From positions 1 to 5,520 of the forward strand of contig JAPUFN010000014.1 of the NCBI GenBank assembly GCA_027293665.1: a stretch of 5,520 nucleotides of DNA, written 5' to 3'. Shown piece after piece: positions 1 to 5,083 of this stretch. The notes beneath the pieces are model-generated. The model saw only the letters and a program-made list of their open reading frames with translations, had not been told where the DNA came from and ran no database searches. A program made the position numbers and the translations under genes. Each line of letters begins with the position of its first letter. Positions within the stretch are counted from its first letter, which is position 1. The DNA is from Gammaproteobacteria bacterium. GTDB taxonomy: Bacteria > Pseudomonadota > Gammaproteobacteria > Pseudomonadales > Azotimanducaceae.

Positions 1-590
1 TGTCTGACGAGGGGCAGTCGGTCGTTGCCCCAGAAGAGCTCATCGTCGATGAGCAGTGTGGGTGTGCCGAATACGCCCTCAGCCACAGCCTTCTGGCAGT
101 TCGCTTCTATTTCAGCCGCACTTGCCGGGTCGCGCAGATGCTCGGTGAATTCTGCCGTGTTCAGGCCCAGTTGTTCAGCGACACCGATCACCACCGCCTC
201 ATCGATGGGCCAGGTTCCGCTGCCATATACCTGCACTGCCAGCGCCCAGGAGTAGTCACGCACGCAATCCATGTGGCTTGCGACAACCGCCCCCCGCCCG
301 AGCATGTGCGAGTCTATGACGTGACTGGTGGGTTCGATGAATTCAATCCCGTACAGGTCCGCCCAGGCTTCCGCATCGCGGCGCCGATAATCCCAATCGT
401 ATTGCCCGGACTGCGGTGGACCTGCGAACGGATCCACGCCCCGGATGGCACGAATGCGTGCACCGACTACCGGGACCCAGTCGAACATGACGCTCAGGGT
501 AGCTTCGAGGTCGGGGACCTGGCTTAGCGCAAGGTAGGAATAACGACTGCCGGGAGAATAGTAAAATGCGCAGTTGGTTGTGGTACTCAT
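1..590 (-). CDS. 2-hydroxychromene-2-carboxylate isomerase / DsbA-family (kappa GST-like) protein, 3' end cut
   Basis: The 196 visible residues read as a thioredoxin-fold protein of the DSBA / 2-hydroxychromene-2-carboxylate isomerase family. The N-terminus has FYYSPGSRYSYLA (residues 9-21), matching the family's glutathione-site loop with serines in place of the CxxC of true DsbA. Near the C-terminus GVFGTPT (172-178) carries the cis-proline, followed by ELFWGNDRL (184-192), a hallmark of this family. NahD-type members use glutathione to isomerise a naphthalene-pathway intermediate. Many homologues lie outside that pathway, and no other aromatic-degradation gene is seen here, so the substrate is unknown. 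A cytoplasmic location is expected because there is no signal peptide. The family usually runs about 200 residues, so only the last few codons are missing. The ATG overlaps the stop of the upstream DUF1272 gene as ATGA and has no Shine-Dalgarno, which points to translational coupling. Confidence 0.9.
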   Translation of the reverse strand, partial: MSTTTNCAFYYSPGSRYSYLALSQVPDLEATLSVMFDWVPVVGARIRAIRGVDPFAGPPQSGQYDWDYRRRDAEAWADLYGIEFIEPTSHVIDSHMLGRGAVVASHMDCVRDYSWALAVQVYGSGTWPIDEAVVIGVAEQLGLNTAEFTEHLRDPASAAEIEANCQKAVAEGVFGTPTLLIDDELFWGNDRLPLVR

Positions 591-805
591 CGCACAATGT
601 TGCTACTGGGCCGGTTCCCGGGCGCGCTGGGTTGCCTGGGCGGCCGCGGTGAAAAACTGCCACTGCAGTTTGGACAGACACCCTTGAACTCCTCGTTCGC
701 ACAGGTCGTGCAGAACGTGCATTCATAGGAGCAGATCACCGCATCCGGGCTGTCGATGGCAAGCGACCTGTGGCAATTTTCACAGGCCGGTTTCATCTCG
801 AGCAT
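587..805 (-). CDS. DUF1272 cysteine-rich small protein, probable zinc binder
   Basis: A 72-residue protein matching the DUF1272 family, whose function is unknown. It starts MLEMKPACENC and contains DSPDAVICSYECTFCTTC (residues 18-35) and GVCPNC (42-47). Eight cysteines (8, 11, 25, 29, 32, 35, 44, 47) form repeated CxxC pairs, enough for two tetrahedral zinc sites; zinc binding is inferred from this spacing. The C-terminal 20 or so residues are rich in Pro, Arg and Ser and look disordered. There is no signal peptide, so it should be cytoplasmic. The start lies 6 bases after the DUF3012 stop. A GAGGA about 10 bases upstream, inside the last codons of that gene, can serve as ribosome site. A second Met at residue 4 is a possible alternative start. 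The stop overlaps the start of the isomerase-like gene as ATGA. Confidence 0.88.
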   Translation of the reverse strand: MLEMKPACENCHRSLAIDSPDAVICSYECTFCTTCANEEFKGVCPNCSGSFSPRPPRQPSAPGNRPSSNIVR

Positions 806-811
806 TTCGTG

Positions 812-1030
812 TCAGTCCTCGTCGTAAGTTTTAAACACGCAGCTCTTTGCAAACTCCGTCACTTCATTGACGCTCCAGTCACTTTTCGACTTCTCGTTCA
901 TGGCCTCGCACCAGGCGTTGCTGCCGACTTCCGGGGCGCACGCACCGAGTGCCGCAAAGATCGTAAGGAGCGCTGAAAACTTGCTGGCCGGCAGTTTCCC
1001 AGCTCGAAGTGATGGACGATCCTGACGCAT
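812..1030 (-). CDS. DUF3012 small lipoprotein
   Basis: A 72-residue protein with a lipoprotein signal peptide: Arg/Lys-rich n-region (residues 1-17), hydrophobic stretch FSALLTIFAAL (18-28) and lipobox LGAC with Cys31 as the predicted lipidated residue. The mature part, about 42 residues, reads CAPEVGSNAWCEAMNEKSKS followed by a DW motif (51-52) and KSC (62-64). This matches DUF3012, a family of short bacterial lipoproteins of unknown function. Two further cysteines (41 and 64) could form a disulfide in the periplasm. The ATG overlaps the stop of the DUF4242 gene by one base (TAATG), and GGAAG lies about 4 bases before it, so re-initiation is likely. The n-region is somewhat long for a lipoprotein. 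The family call rests on the CAPEVGS-AWC-DW pattern; the membrane anchor is predicted, not shown. Confidence 0.85.
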   Translation of the reverse strand: MRQDRPSLRAGKLPASKFSALLTIFAALGACAPEVGSNAWCEAMNEKSKSDWSVNEVTEFAKSCVFKTYDED

Positions 1031-1314
1031 TAGGCTTCCGCGGTTACGGGATCAATGATGTTTTTCACAAGACTGATGGTGGTTGCAGGAAAGCCACTGC
1101 GCTCGGCATGTTCCTGGATGAGCGCCTCATCATCTGCAATATAGATGCAGAAGGTCTTGTCGCCGGCAACGTAGGAGTGTTCCCACTGGATGTTCTTCTT
1201 TTCCGATTTCATCTCGGCGAGTACGCCGTTTGACTGCTGGGACGCCTCTCGCAGTGCGTCGCGCTCTGCCGAGCCGATCTCCGGGATGTCTCGTTCGATT
1301 ACGTATCGTGGCAT
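1030..1314 (-). CDS. DUF4242 domain protein (SCO4226-type, ferredoxin-like fold)
   Basis: A 94-residue protein that is essentially one DUF4242 domain: MPRYVIERDIPEIG at the start, SNGVLAEM (28-35), IQWEHSYV (42-49), FCIYIADDEALIQEHA (55-70), GFPATTI (74-80) and IIDPVTAE at the end. The family has a ferredoxin-like alpha/beta fold. The Streptomyces homologue SCO4226 has been described as nickel-binding; His46 and His69 here are possible ligands, which is inference. No signal peptide. An in-frame ATG 42 bases further upstream exists, but the start at 1314 is preferred because the domain begins there and GGAGA sits 10 bases before it. It is the first gene of a four-gene coupled run, with its stop overlapping the next ATG as TAATG. 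Confidence 0.88.
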   Translation of the reverse strand: MPRYVIERDIPEIGSAERDALREASQQSNGVLAEMKSEKKNIQWEHSYVAGDKTFCIYIADDEALIQEHAERSGFPATTISLVKNIIDPVTAEA

Positions 1315-1325
1315 TATTTTTATTT

Positions 1326-1330
1326 CTCCG
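1326..1330 (-). promoter_or_regulatory. Shine-Dalgarno GGAGA for the DUF4242 gene
   Basis: GGAGA on the minus strand, followed by a 10-base A/T-only spacer and ATG at 1314. This decides the start in favour of the shorter 94-residue protein over the in-frame upstream ATG at 1356. Confidence 0.7.
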
Positions 1331-1343
1331 TGGTCGGAAGTTC

Positions 1344-1373
1344 TGTATACGCCCATACGCCGCCGCGGTGCAA
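1344..1373 (-). promoter_or_regulatory. Candidate sigma70-type promoter for the DUF4242-DUF3012-DUF1272-isomerase operon
   Basis: On the minus strand TTGCAC (1373-1368) and TATACA (1349-1344) are separated by 18 bases. They match the -35 and -10 consensus at 3 and 4 of 6 positions. Transcription would begin near 1337, giving a leader of about 20 bases that contains the GGAGA ribosome site. The position fits the 124-base gap after the yaiI stop, which is the largest gap between consecutive minus-strand genes here. The match is modest and found by eye. Confidence 0.35.
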
Positions 1374-1438
1374 GTAGTGTCGCTCAGCGCCGCTGGTGCT
1401 ACCCATCGAACTCCGAGAGATAGCAGGTGATATGTGTC

Positions 1439-1912
1439 CTACGGTGGTCGGGACAGCCGCGTCAGGAAACGGTCCAGTTGATTCGCAAAAGTCTGAATTT
1501 CGACTTTTCCCAGCGGCGGCGGACCGCCCGTAACGATTCCGGTCGAACGCAGCTCCTCCAGCCGATTGCGCCGAGCGAGATGCCGGGAGATGTTTTCCCG
1601 GTCGTAAAACGTACCCCGCGGATTCAAAGCGGTTCCGCCAGTCGCGATGACCTCGCCGGCGAGCGGGATATCCGCAGTGATGACGAGATCGCCTGACTGC
1701 ATTTTTGCAACGATCGTATTATCTGCGACATCGAAACCACCGGGCACCTGGATCGAGTTGATGAACTTGGATTTTGGTACCCGAATGAACTGGTTGGCGA
1801 CTAGAGTCGTGGTTATTTTGCGGCGCTCGGCGGCGCGGAATACGATCTCTTTGACCGCGTTCGGACAGGCGTCTGCATCCACCCAGATTCGAAATGACTC
1901 AGGCGTTGTCAT
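1439..1912 (-). CDS. yaiI: YaiI/YqxD family protein (UPF0178, DUF188), PIN-like domain
   Basis: A 157-residue protein, close to the usual length of the YaiI/UPF0178 family. Conserved blocks appear in order: IWVDADACPN (9-18), VKEIVFRAAER (20-30), TLVANQ (36-41), FDVADNTIV (60-68), GDLVITADIPLA (74-85), ALNPRG (95-100) and STGIVTGGP (123-131). The clustered acidic residues (Asp12, Asp14, Asp61, Asp64, Asp81) resemble the metal site of PIN-like nucleases. A nuclease or RNA role is inferred from fold relationships; the biochemical function of the family is not established to my knowledge. It is cytoplasmic with no signal peptide. The ATG at 1912 has GAAGG a few bases upstream. It lies 70 bases after the NIPSNAP gene and may share its transcript. 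Confidence 0.93.
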   Translation of the reverse strand: MTTPESFRIWVDADACPNAVKEIVFRAAERRKITTTLVANQFIRVPKSKFINSIQVPGGFDVADNTIVAKMQSGDLVITADIPLAGEVIATGGTALNPRGTFYDRENISRHLARRNRLEELRSTGIVTGGPPPLGKVEIQTFANQLDRFLTRLSRPP

Positions 1913-1982
1913 AGGGCCTTCGTTTCAATCGGCGCCAGCCAACCAATTTCATCAGGACTCGCAGGCCGGGGCGGCTTTGCGG

Positions 1983-2321
1983 CTACACCAGCGACTCGGC
2001 CATTTTCGATTCCCGCCGCAGATAACTTTCGAGACCGCCGGGCACCTGCTCGAATATCGCCTGCCATTCATCGGTCGAGAAGACTTCAGCCATGCGCCGG
2101 TCACGCTCGGCAGCATCTTGCCAGCGAATAATCCAGGTGATATTAGCGGTGCCGAGTTCGTCGGTCTGAACGCCGAGAACCTCCGGTTCGATATCTGTGT
2201 TCAGCCAGAATCCAACCAGGTCGAGCTCCCGCTTCAGATAGGGCAGCGCGTGGTCCGTCGCCCATGCGCGGTAGTCTGCGATACGCTCTGGCGCAAAATG
2301 ATAGTTTCTGATCTCGTACAT
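1983..2321 (-). CDS. NIPSNAP family protein
   Basis: A 112-residue protein with the NIPSNAP signature: MYEIRNYHFAPERIADYRAW at the start, ALPYLKREL (25-33), GFWLNTDIE (37-45), ITWIIRWQDAAERD (61-74) and WQAIFEQ (86-92). NIPSNAP proteins adopt a dimeric alpha/beta-barrel (ferredoxin-like) fold. Bacterial single-domain members have no settled function. The start is placed at the ATG at 2321, where the domain begins, with GAGGA 3 bases upstream on the minus strand. The frame stays open back to a GTG at 2396, but that 25-residue extension is Arg/Gln-rich and lacks family features or a ribosome site. No signal peptide. The gene is 99 bases downstream of the HAD gene and 70 bases upstream of yaiI, all on one strand. 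Confidence 0.88.
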   Translation of the reverse strand: MYEIRNYHFAPERIADYRAWATDHALPYLKRELDLVGFWLNTDIEPEVLGVQTDELGTANITWIIRWQDAAERDRRMAEVFSTDEWQAIFEQVPGGLESYLRRESKMAESLV

Positions 2322-2420
2322 GATTCCTCGCAGCTGGTGTTGATTCTGTAACCGTGGCATTCGCTGCACTCGTGGCACACGCCGCAGCGCTGTCACGCAG
2401 ACGAAGAGCCGCGCGGTCGT

Positions 2421-3035
2421 CTAGCAGTCTATATTGAACGACCGCAATATTTCACGCAGGTGATTTCCGCCATGCTGCTGGTCGAAAACGACAGCGTTCA
2501 GGCCGATGGACTCGGCGGCCTCAACGTTGCTTCTGTTGTCGTCCAGAAAAAGCAGGTTTACCGGGAGAATCTCAAGCCTTCTGGCGACTTCGAGAAAGTA
2601 CTTGGCGGATGGTTTCATGACGCCAAGATGACAGGAATAGAAGAGATCCTCAAAAAGATCGGTGTAGTGCAGCTCTCGCGACATGTATTCCGCACGGTGA
2701 CGTTGCTGATTGGTAGCAAGACAGCAACGAACATCCAACGATTCGATTACAGAGATGATCTCAGCACTTGGATCGACCATCGTCCAGATTTCCAGAACCT
2801 CTGCCACCGGCAGGTCGATGCCCCACCGTACGAGGACTTCTGAGAGCGCAGTGGAAAATTCAGCCTGCCCGGTCAAACTGGGTTTTTCGGCGGCGAAGAT
2901 CTCGGCAAGAAACGCAGCGACCCGCTCCGGGTGACCTGCCAGCGCTTCCAGGGCCGGTTGCCACTGGGCTGATGGTCTCTGCACGACCCCATCCGCATCA
3001 AACAGTACGGCCTCGATCTTCACCAGCACATCCAT
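2421..3035 (-). CDS. HAD-superfamily hydrolase (subfamily IA-like phosphatase)
   Basis: A 204-residue protein with all four HAD motifs: motif I AVLFDADGVV (residues 9-18, nucleophile Asp13 and acid/base Asp15), motif II CLATN (105-109, Thr108), motif III Lys141 in GVMKPS, and motif IV LFLDDNRSNVEAA (162-174, Asp165 and Asp166). The helical stretch between motifs I and II (about 20-90) fits a C1 cap. It is expected to be a Mg-dependent cytoplasmic phosphatase or related hydrolase acting on a small phosphorylated metabolite; the substrate cannot be named. The frame extends upstream to a TTG at 3098, but the ATG at 3035 is preferred because it lies shortly before motif I, as is usual. The ribosome site at this ATG is weak. 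The gene is divergent from soxC across 141 bases. Confidence 0.9.
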   Translation of the reverse strand: MDVLVKIEAVLFDADGVVQRPSAQWQPALEALAGHPERVAAFLAEIFAAEKPSLTGQAEFSTALSEVLVRWGIDLPVAEVLEIWTMVDPSAEIISVIESLDVRCCLATNQQRHRAEYMSRELHYTDLFEDLFYSCHLGVMKPSAKYFLEVARRLEILPVNLLFLDDNRSNVEAAESIGLNAVVFDQQHGGNHLREILRSFNIDC

Positions 3036-3058
3036 CGTTCCGGTACGCAAGATGGGCA

Positions 3059-3087
3059 AGGTTACGATTGCCCGGCAGAGCGGACAA
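3059..3087 (-). promoter_or_regulatory. Weak candidate promoter for the HAD hydrolase gene
   Basis: On the minus strand TTGTCC (3087-3082) and TAACCT (3064-3059) are 17 bases apart, with a start point near 3052, just upstream of the ATG at 3035. The -10 match is poor (3 of 6). If real, it would lie inside the coding region of the longer TTG-start version and so support the ATG start. Confidence 0.22.
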
Positions 3088-3118
3088 GTCTCCCCCAATG
3101 CCCGCCACTGACCTGGAT

Positions 3119-3146
3119 GTCACACGGTTGCAAAAGCGGCTACCAT
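3119..3146 (+). promoter_or_regulatory. Weak candidate promoter for soxC
   Basis: GTCACA (3119-3124) and TACCAT (3141-3146), each matching 4 of 6 consensus positions, are 16 bases apart. The predicted start near 3153 would fall inside the palindrome at 3151-3162. Found by eye; GC-rich bacteria often use weaker or activator-dependent promoters, so this is tentative. Confidence 0.2.
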
Positions 3147-3150
3147 TGAA

Positions 3151-3162
3151 CGGCGATCGCCG
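3151..3162. promoter_or_regulatory. Perfect 12-base palindrome CGGCGATCGCCG before soxC
   Basis: CGGCGATCGCCG is its own reverse complement. It ends five bases before the Shine-Dalgarno GGAGGG and lies between any soxC promoter and the GTG start. It could be an operator half-site pair for a dimeric regulator, or a small hairpin in the 5' leader that affects ribosome access. The palindrome itself is certain; a regulatory role is inference. Confidence 0.35.
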
Positions 3163-3166
3163 GGGG

Positions 3167-3172
3167 GGAGGG
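3167..3172 (+). promoter_or_regulatory. Shine-Dalgarno GGAGGG for soxC
   Basis: GGAGGG followed by four bases and GTG at 3177. This strong site supports the GTG as the true start. It is preceded by a run of G, so that the segment reads seven G, one A, three G. Confidence 0.75.
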
Positions 3173-3176
3173 TCCA

Positions 3177-4499
3177 GTGTCCGATCACGATTCGACTGTC
3201 ACGCAGGAACACAGCGGCGGCAAACTGCGCGCCAGAATCACTGAGCCTGTCGAGCTGCTACCTGCGGCGGGCAACGGCTTGCTGGGCAGACGAAGCTTTA
3301 TCAAAGCTGGACTTGGTGCAGCCGGTGGTATTGGGCTCATGCAGGCAGTACCTGCGTCCGCGGCACGCCCTGGACACATGCGCTCGCCGGGTCCGGGCAT
3401 GAGCGAATACGGCTCACCGGCGCCCGCCGAAGCAAACGTAAAGCGAATCGGCATAGGCTCACAGCGGGGGACGACGGGCAGTGGTGCTTCGCGCTCACCG
3501 CTGGAGCACCTCCATGGCATTGTGACTCCCAGCGGGTTGCATTTCGAACGTCACCACGCAGGTGTTCCCGAGATTGATCCGGCCAGTCACAACATTTTGA
3601 TCCACGGTCTGGTGAAGCGACCTCTACTTTTCAGTATGGATGCGTTAGCGCGCTATCCCACGGTCTCTCGACTACAGTTTCTGGAGTGTTCCGGCAACAG
3701 TGGCACGTTGCTCGCAGCCGAACCGCCTCAGCTCAGCTGCGGCGAACTGCACGGCCTTGTATCCGGCAGTGAATGGGGCGGAGTGCCGTTAGCCGTGTTG
3801 CTCGATGAGGCTGGGGTGCTGCCGTCTGCGCGCTGGCTCGTCGCCGAGGGTGCGGATGCGGCAGTGATGAGCAGGAGTGTACCGCTGGCCAAGGCCATGG
3901 ATGATGCTCTGGTCGCGCTCTACCAGAACGGCGAGCGATTGCGGCCTGAAAACGGTTACCCCGCGCGCCTGTTTCTGCCGGGATGGGAAGGCAACATGAG
4001 CGTGAAGTGGCTGCGCCGGATATATGTTACCGCGCAACCGGCGATGACGAAGGATGAAACATCCAAATACTCGGATCTGCAGCCCGACGGATCTTCGTTG
4101 CTGTTTACCTTCCCGATGGCTGTCAAATCGGTCATCACGAGCCCGTCACCGGGTCTGGCCATGCAGGGCCCCGGCCTCTATCAGATTTCGGGCATTGCCT
4201 GGTCGGGTAGCGGTCGAATCAGGCGGGTCGATGTGTCCGCCGATGGTGGCAAGTCGTGGGTGCAGGCAGCACTGGACGATCTGGTGTTACCCAAATCACT
4301 CACCCGGTTCACGTCCGCCTGGCGCTGGGATGGTTCACCGGGTGTGCTTCTGAGCCGGGCAGTGGATGAGACGGGCGCGGTTCAGCCCACGCGTGAATCG
4401 CTGATGAGCAATCGTGCAGCCGGTGCTTTCTATCACTACAACGCGATTCAGGCCTGGCGTGTGGGCGAAGCTGGTGAGGTCAACAATGTTTACGTCTAA
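3177..4499 (+). CDS. soxC: SoxC-type molybdopterin sulfite/sulfane dehydrogenase, Tat-exported
   Basis: A 440-residue protein of the sulfite oxidase family, SoxC branch, at the usual length. A GTG start after a strong GGAGGG is followed by a 37-residue extension and a twin-arginine signal, LGRRSFIKAG (36-45), with a hydrophobic stretch and probable cleavage near ASA (60-62); folded export to the periplasm follows. HFERHHAGVPEIDP (122-135) and LIHGLVKRPL (141-150) are typical of SoxC. Cys171 in FLECSGNSG is the expected molybdenum ligand, and LFLPGWEGNMSVKWLRRIYV (265-284) is the conserved end of the cofactor domain. Residues from about 305 form the dimerisation domain. It oxidises sulfite or, as part of SoxCD, the sulfane sulfur on SoxYZ. 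Its 3' end overlaps the cytochrome gene by 14 bases, so the two are one transcript. The exact substrate cannot be told from sequence alone. Confidence 0.93.
   Translation: MSDHDSTVTQEHSGGKLRARITEPVELLPAAGNGLLGRRSFIKAGLGAAGGIGLMQAVPASAARPGHMRSPGPGMSEYGSPAPAEANVKRIGIGSQRGTTGSGASRSPLEHLHGIVTPSGLHFERHHAGVPEIDPASHNILIHGLVKRPLLFSMDALARYPTVSRLQFLECSGNSGTLLAAEPPQLSCGELHGLVSGSEWGGVPLAVLLDEAGVLPSARWLVAEGADAAVMSRSVPLAKAMDDALVALYQNGERLRPENGYPARLFLPGWEGNMSVKWLRRIYVTAQPAMTKDETSKYSDLQPDGSSLLFTFPMAVKSVITSPSPGLAMQGPGLYQISGIAWSGSGRIRRVDVSADGGKSWVQAALDDLVLPKSLTRFTSAWRWDGSPGVLLSRAVDETGAVQPTRESLMSNRAAGAFYHYNAIQAWRVGEAGEVNNVYV
4476..4479 (+). promoter_or_regulatory. Shine-Dalgarno GAGG for the cytochrome gene, inside soxC
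   Basis: GAGG lies six bases before the ATG at 4486, within the last codons of soxC. It selects this ATG over the in-frame ATG at 4414, because the protein then begins directly with a signal peptide. Confidence 0.65.
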
Positions 4500-5007
4500 A
4501 ACCGTTGGTCTTTCGCTTGCGATCACATTCGCTACGTTTGTCTACGCTGCTGAGTCACCCAATCTCGGTACGCTCGCAAGTGCTGCGGAAATTGCCGCCT
4601 ACGATCTGACTGTGATGCCCGATGGAACCGGGCTGCCGGTTGGGTCGGGCAGCGTGGCACAGGGCGTGCGACTGTACACTGAGCAGTGTCTTGCCTGCCA
4701 CGGTACTGAGGGCGAAGGTGGTCTCAATGACAGGCTTGCGGGCGGCCATGGTTCGCTCGCCACTCCTGCCCCGGTGAAAACGATCGGCAGTTTCTGGCCA
4801 TACGCGACCACCCTGTTCGACTACATCCGTCGCGCGATGCCCTACACGGAGCCCGGGTCGCTCAGTAGTGATGAGATCTACTCGCTTACCGCCTACCTGC
4901 TCTACATCAACGGCGTAGTTGACGACGAGGCTGTTATGGACGCTCGCGTCCTGCCCGAAGTCGTGATGCCCAATGGAGACAACTTCGTCTGGGCTTACGA
5001 GCCCTGA
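4486..5007 (+). CDS. Mono-haem c-type cytochrome, SoxD/SorB-like electron acceptor of SoxC
   Basis: A 173-residue protein with a Sec signal peptide (MFTSKTVGLSLAITFATFVYA, cleavage near residue 21). One haem-c motif, CLACH (68-72), supplies the thioether cysteines and proximal His72. YIRRAMPYTEPGSL (113-126) provides Met118 as probable sixth ligand and is typical of SoxD-type class I cytochromes, followed by DEIYSLTAYLLYINGV (129-144). Only one haem motif is present, whereas the Paracoccus SoxD is a much longer di-haem protein, so this resembles the short SoxD or SorB forms. It should accept electrons from SoxC in the periplasm and pass them to other cytochromes or an oxidase. The start codon lies within the end of soxC, a 14-base overlap that indicates coupled synthesis of the two subunits. 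The ATG at 4414 would place 24 charged residues before the signal peptide and is unlikely. Confidence 0.9.
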   Translation: MFTSKTVGLSLAITFATFVYAAESPNLGTLASAAEIAAYDLTVMPDGTGLPVGSGSVAQGVRLYTEQCLACHGTEGEGGLNDRLAGGHGSLATPAPVKTIGSFWPYATTLFDYIRRAMPYTEPGSLSSDEIYSLTAYLLYINGVVDDEAVMDARVLPEVVMPNGDNFVWAYEP

Positions 5008-5062
5008 AAACAGGCCTGGACACACGCCTGAACACAGGGTCTGAGCATCGGCTCTGATCACA
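5001..5062 (+). repeat. Degenerate tandem 12-13-base repeats after the cytochrome gene
   Basis: From the last codons of the cytochrome gene onward, about five imperfect units line up: GCCCTGAAAACAG (5001-5013), GCCTGGACACAC (5014-5025), GCCTGAACACAG (5026-5037), GGTCTGAGCATC (5038-5049) and GGCTCTGATCACA (5050-5062). The second and third are the most alike, 10 of 12 identical, and later units decay. Two units contain CCTG-NNNN-CAGG mini-hairpins (5003-5014 and 5027-5038), and AACAGG at 5009-5014 is complementary to CCTGTT at 5065-5070. There is no T-run, so it is not a standard intrinsic terminator. Function unknown. Confidence 0.5.
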
Positions 5063-5083
5063 AACCTGTTGGGGGCATTTGGC

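Noticed and set aside
1381..1395. Small hairpin CAGCG-C-CGCTG in the gap before the DUF4242 gene, considered as a terminator for yaiI.
   Set aside because: The loop would be a single base and no T-run follows on the minus strand.
1647..2351. A 234-codon plus-strand open frame opposite yaiI and the NIPSNAP gene.
   Set aside because: Its translation resembles no family I know and it is the antisense shadow of two well-recognised genes.
2234..2380. A 48-codon minus-strand frame starting with GTG and reading VCHECSECHGYRINTSC, with a striking CxxC-like run.
   Set aside because: It overlaps most of the NIPSNAP start region in another frame, has no ribosome site and no ATG, and loses the cysteine pattern after the first 20 residues. 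The pattern comes from near-repeats of TGCCACGAG-like bases and is probably coincidence.
2322..2396. Upstream extension of the NIPSNAP gene to a GTG at 2396.
   Set aside because: The extra 25 residues are Arg/Gln-rich with no family match, while the ATG at 2321 begins exactly at the domain and has GAGGA before it.
3036..3098. Extension of the HAD gene to the TTG at 3098, adding 21 residues with a CPLC motif.
   Set aside because: TTG is a rarer start, the added residues precede motif I by more than is usual, and a candidate promoter lies inside this stretch.
5008..5083. Possible intrinsic terminator after the cytochrome gene.
   Set aside because: Only 4- to 6-base stems are present and no T-run follows, so a factor-independent terminator is not supported.
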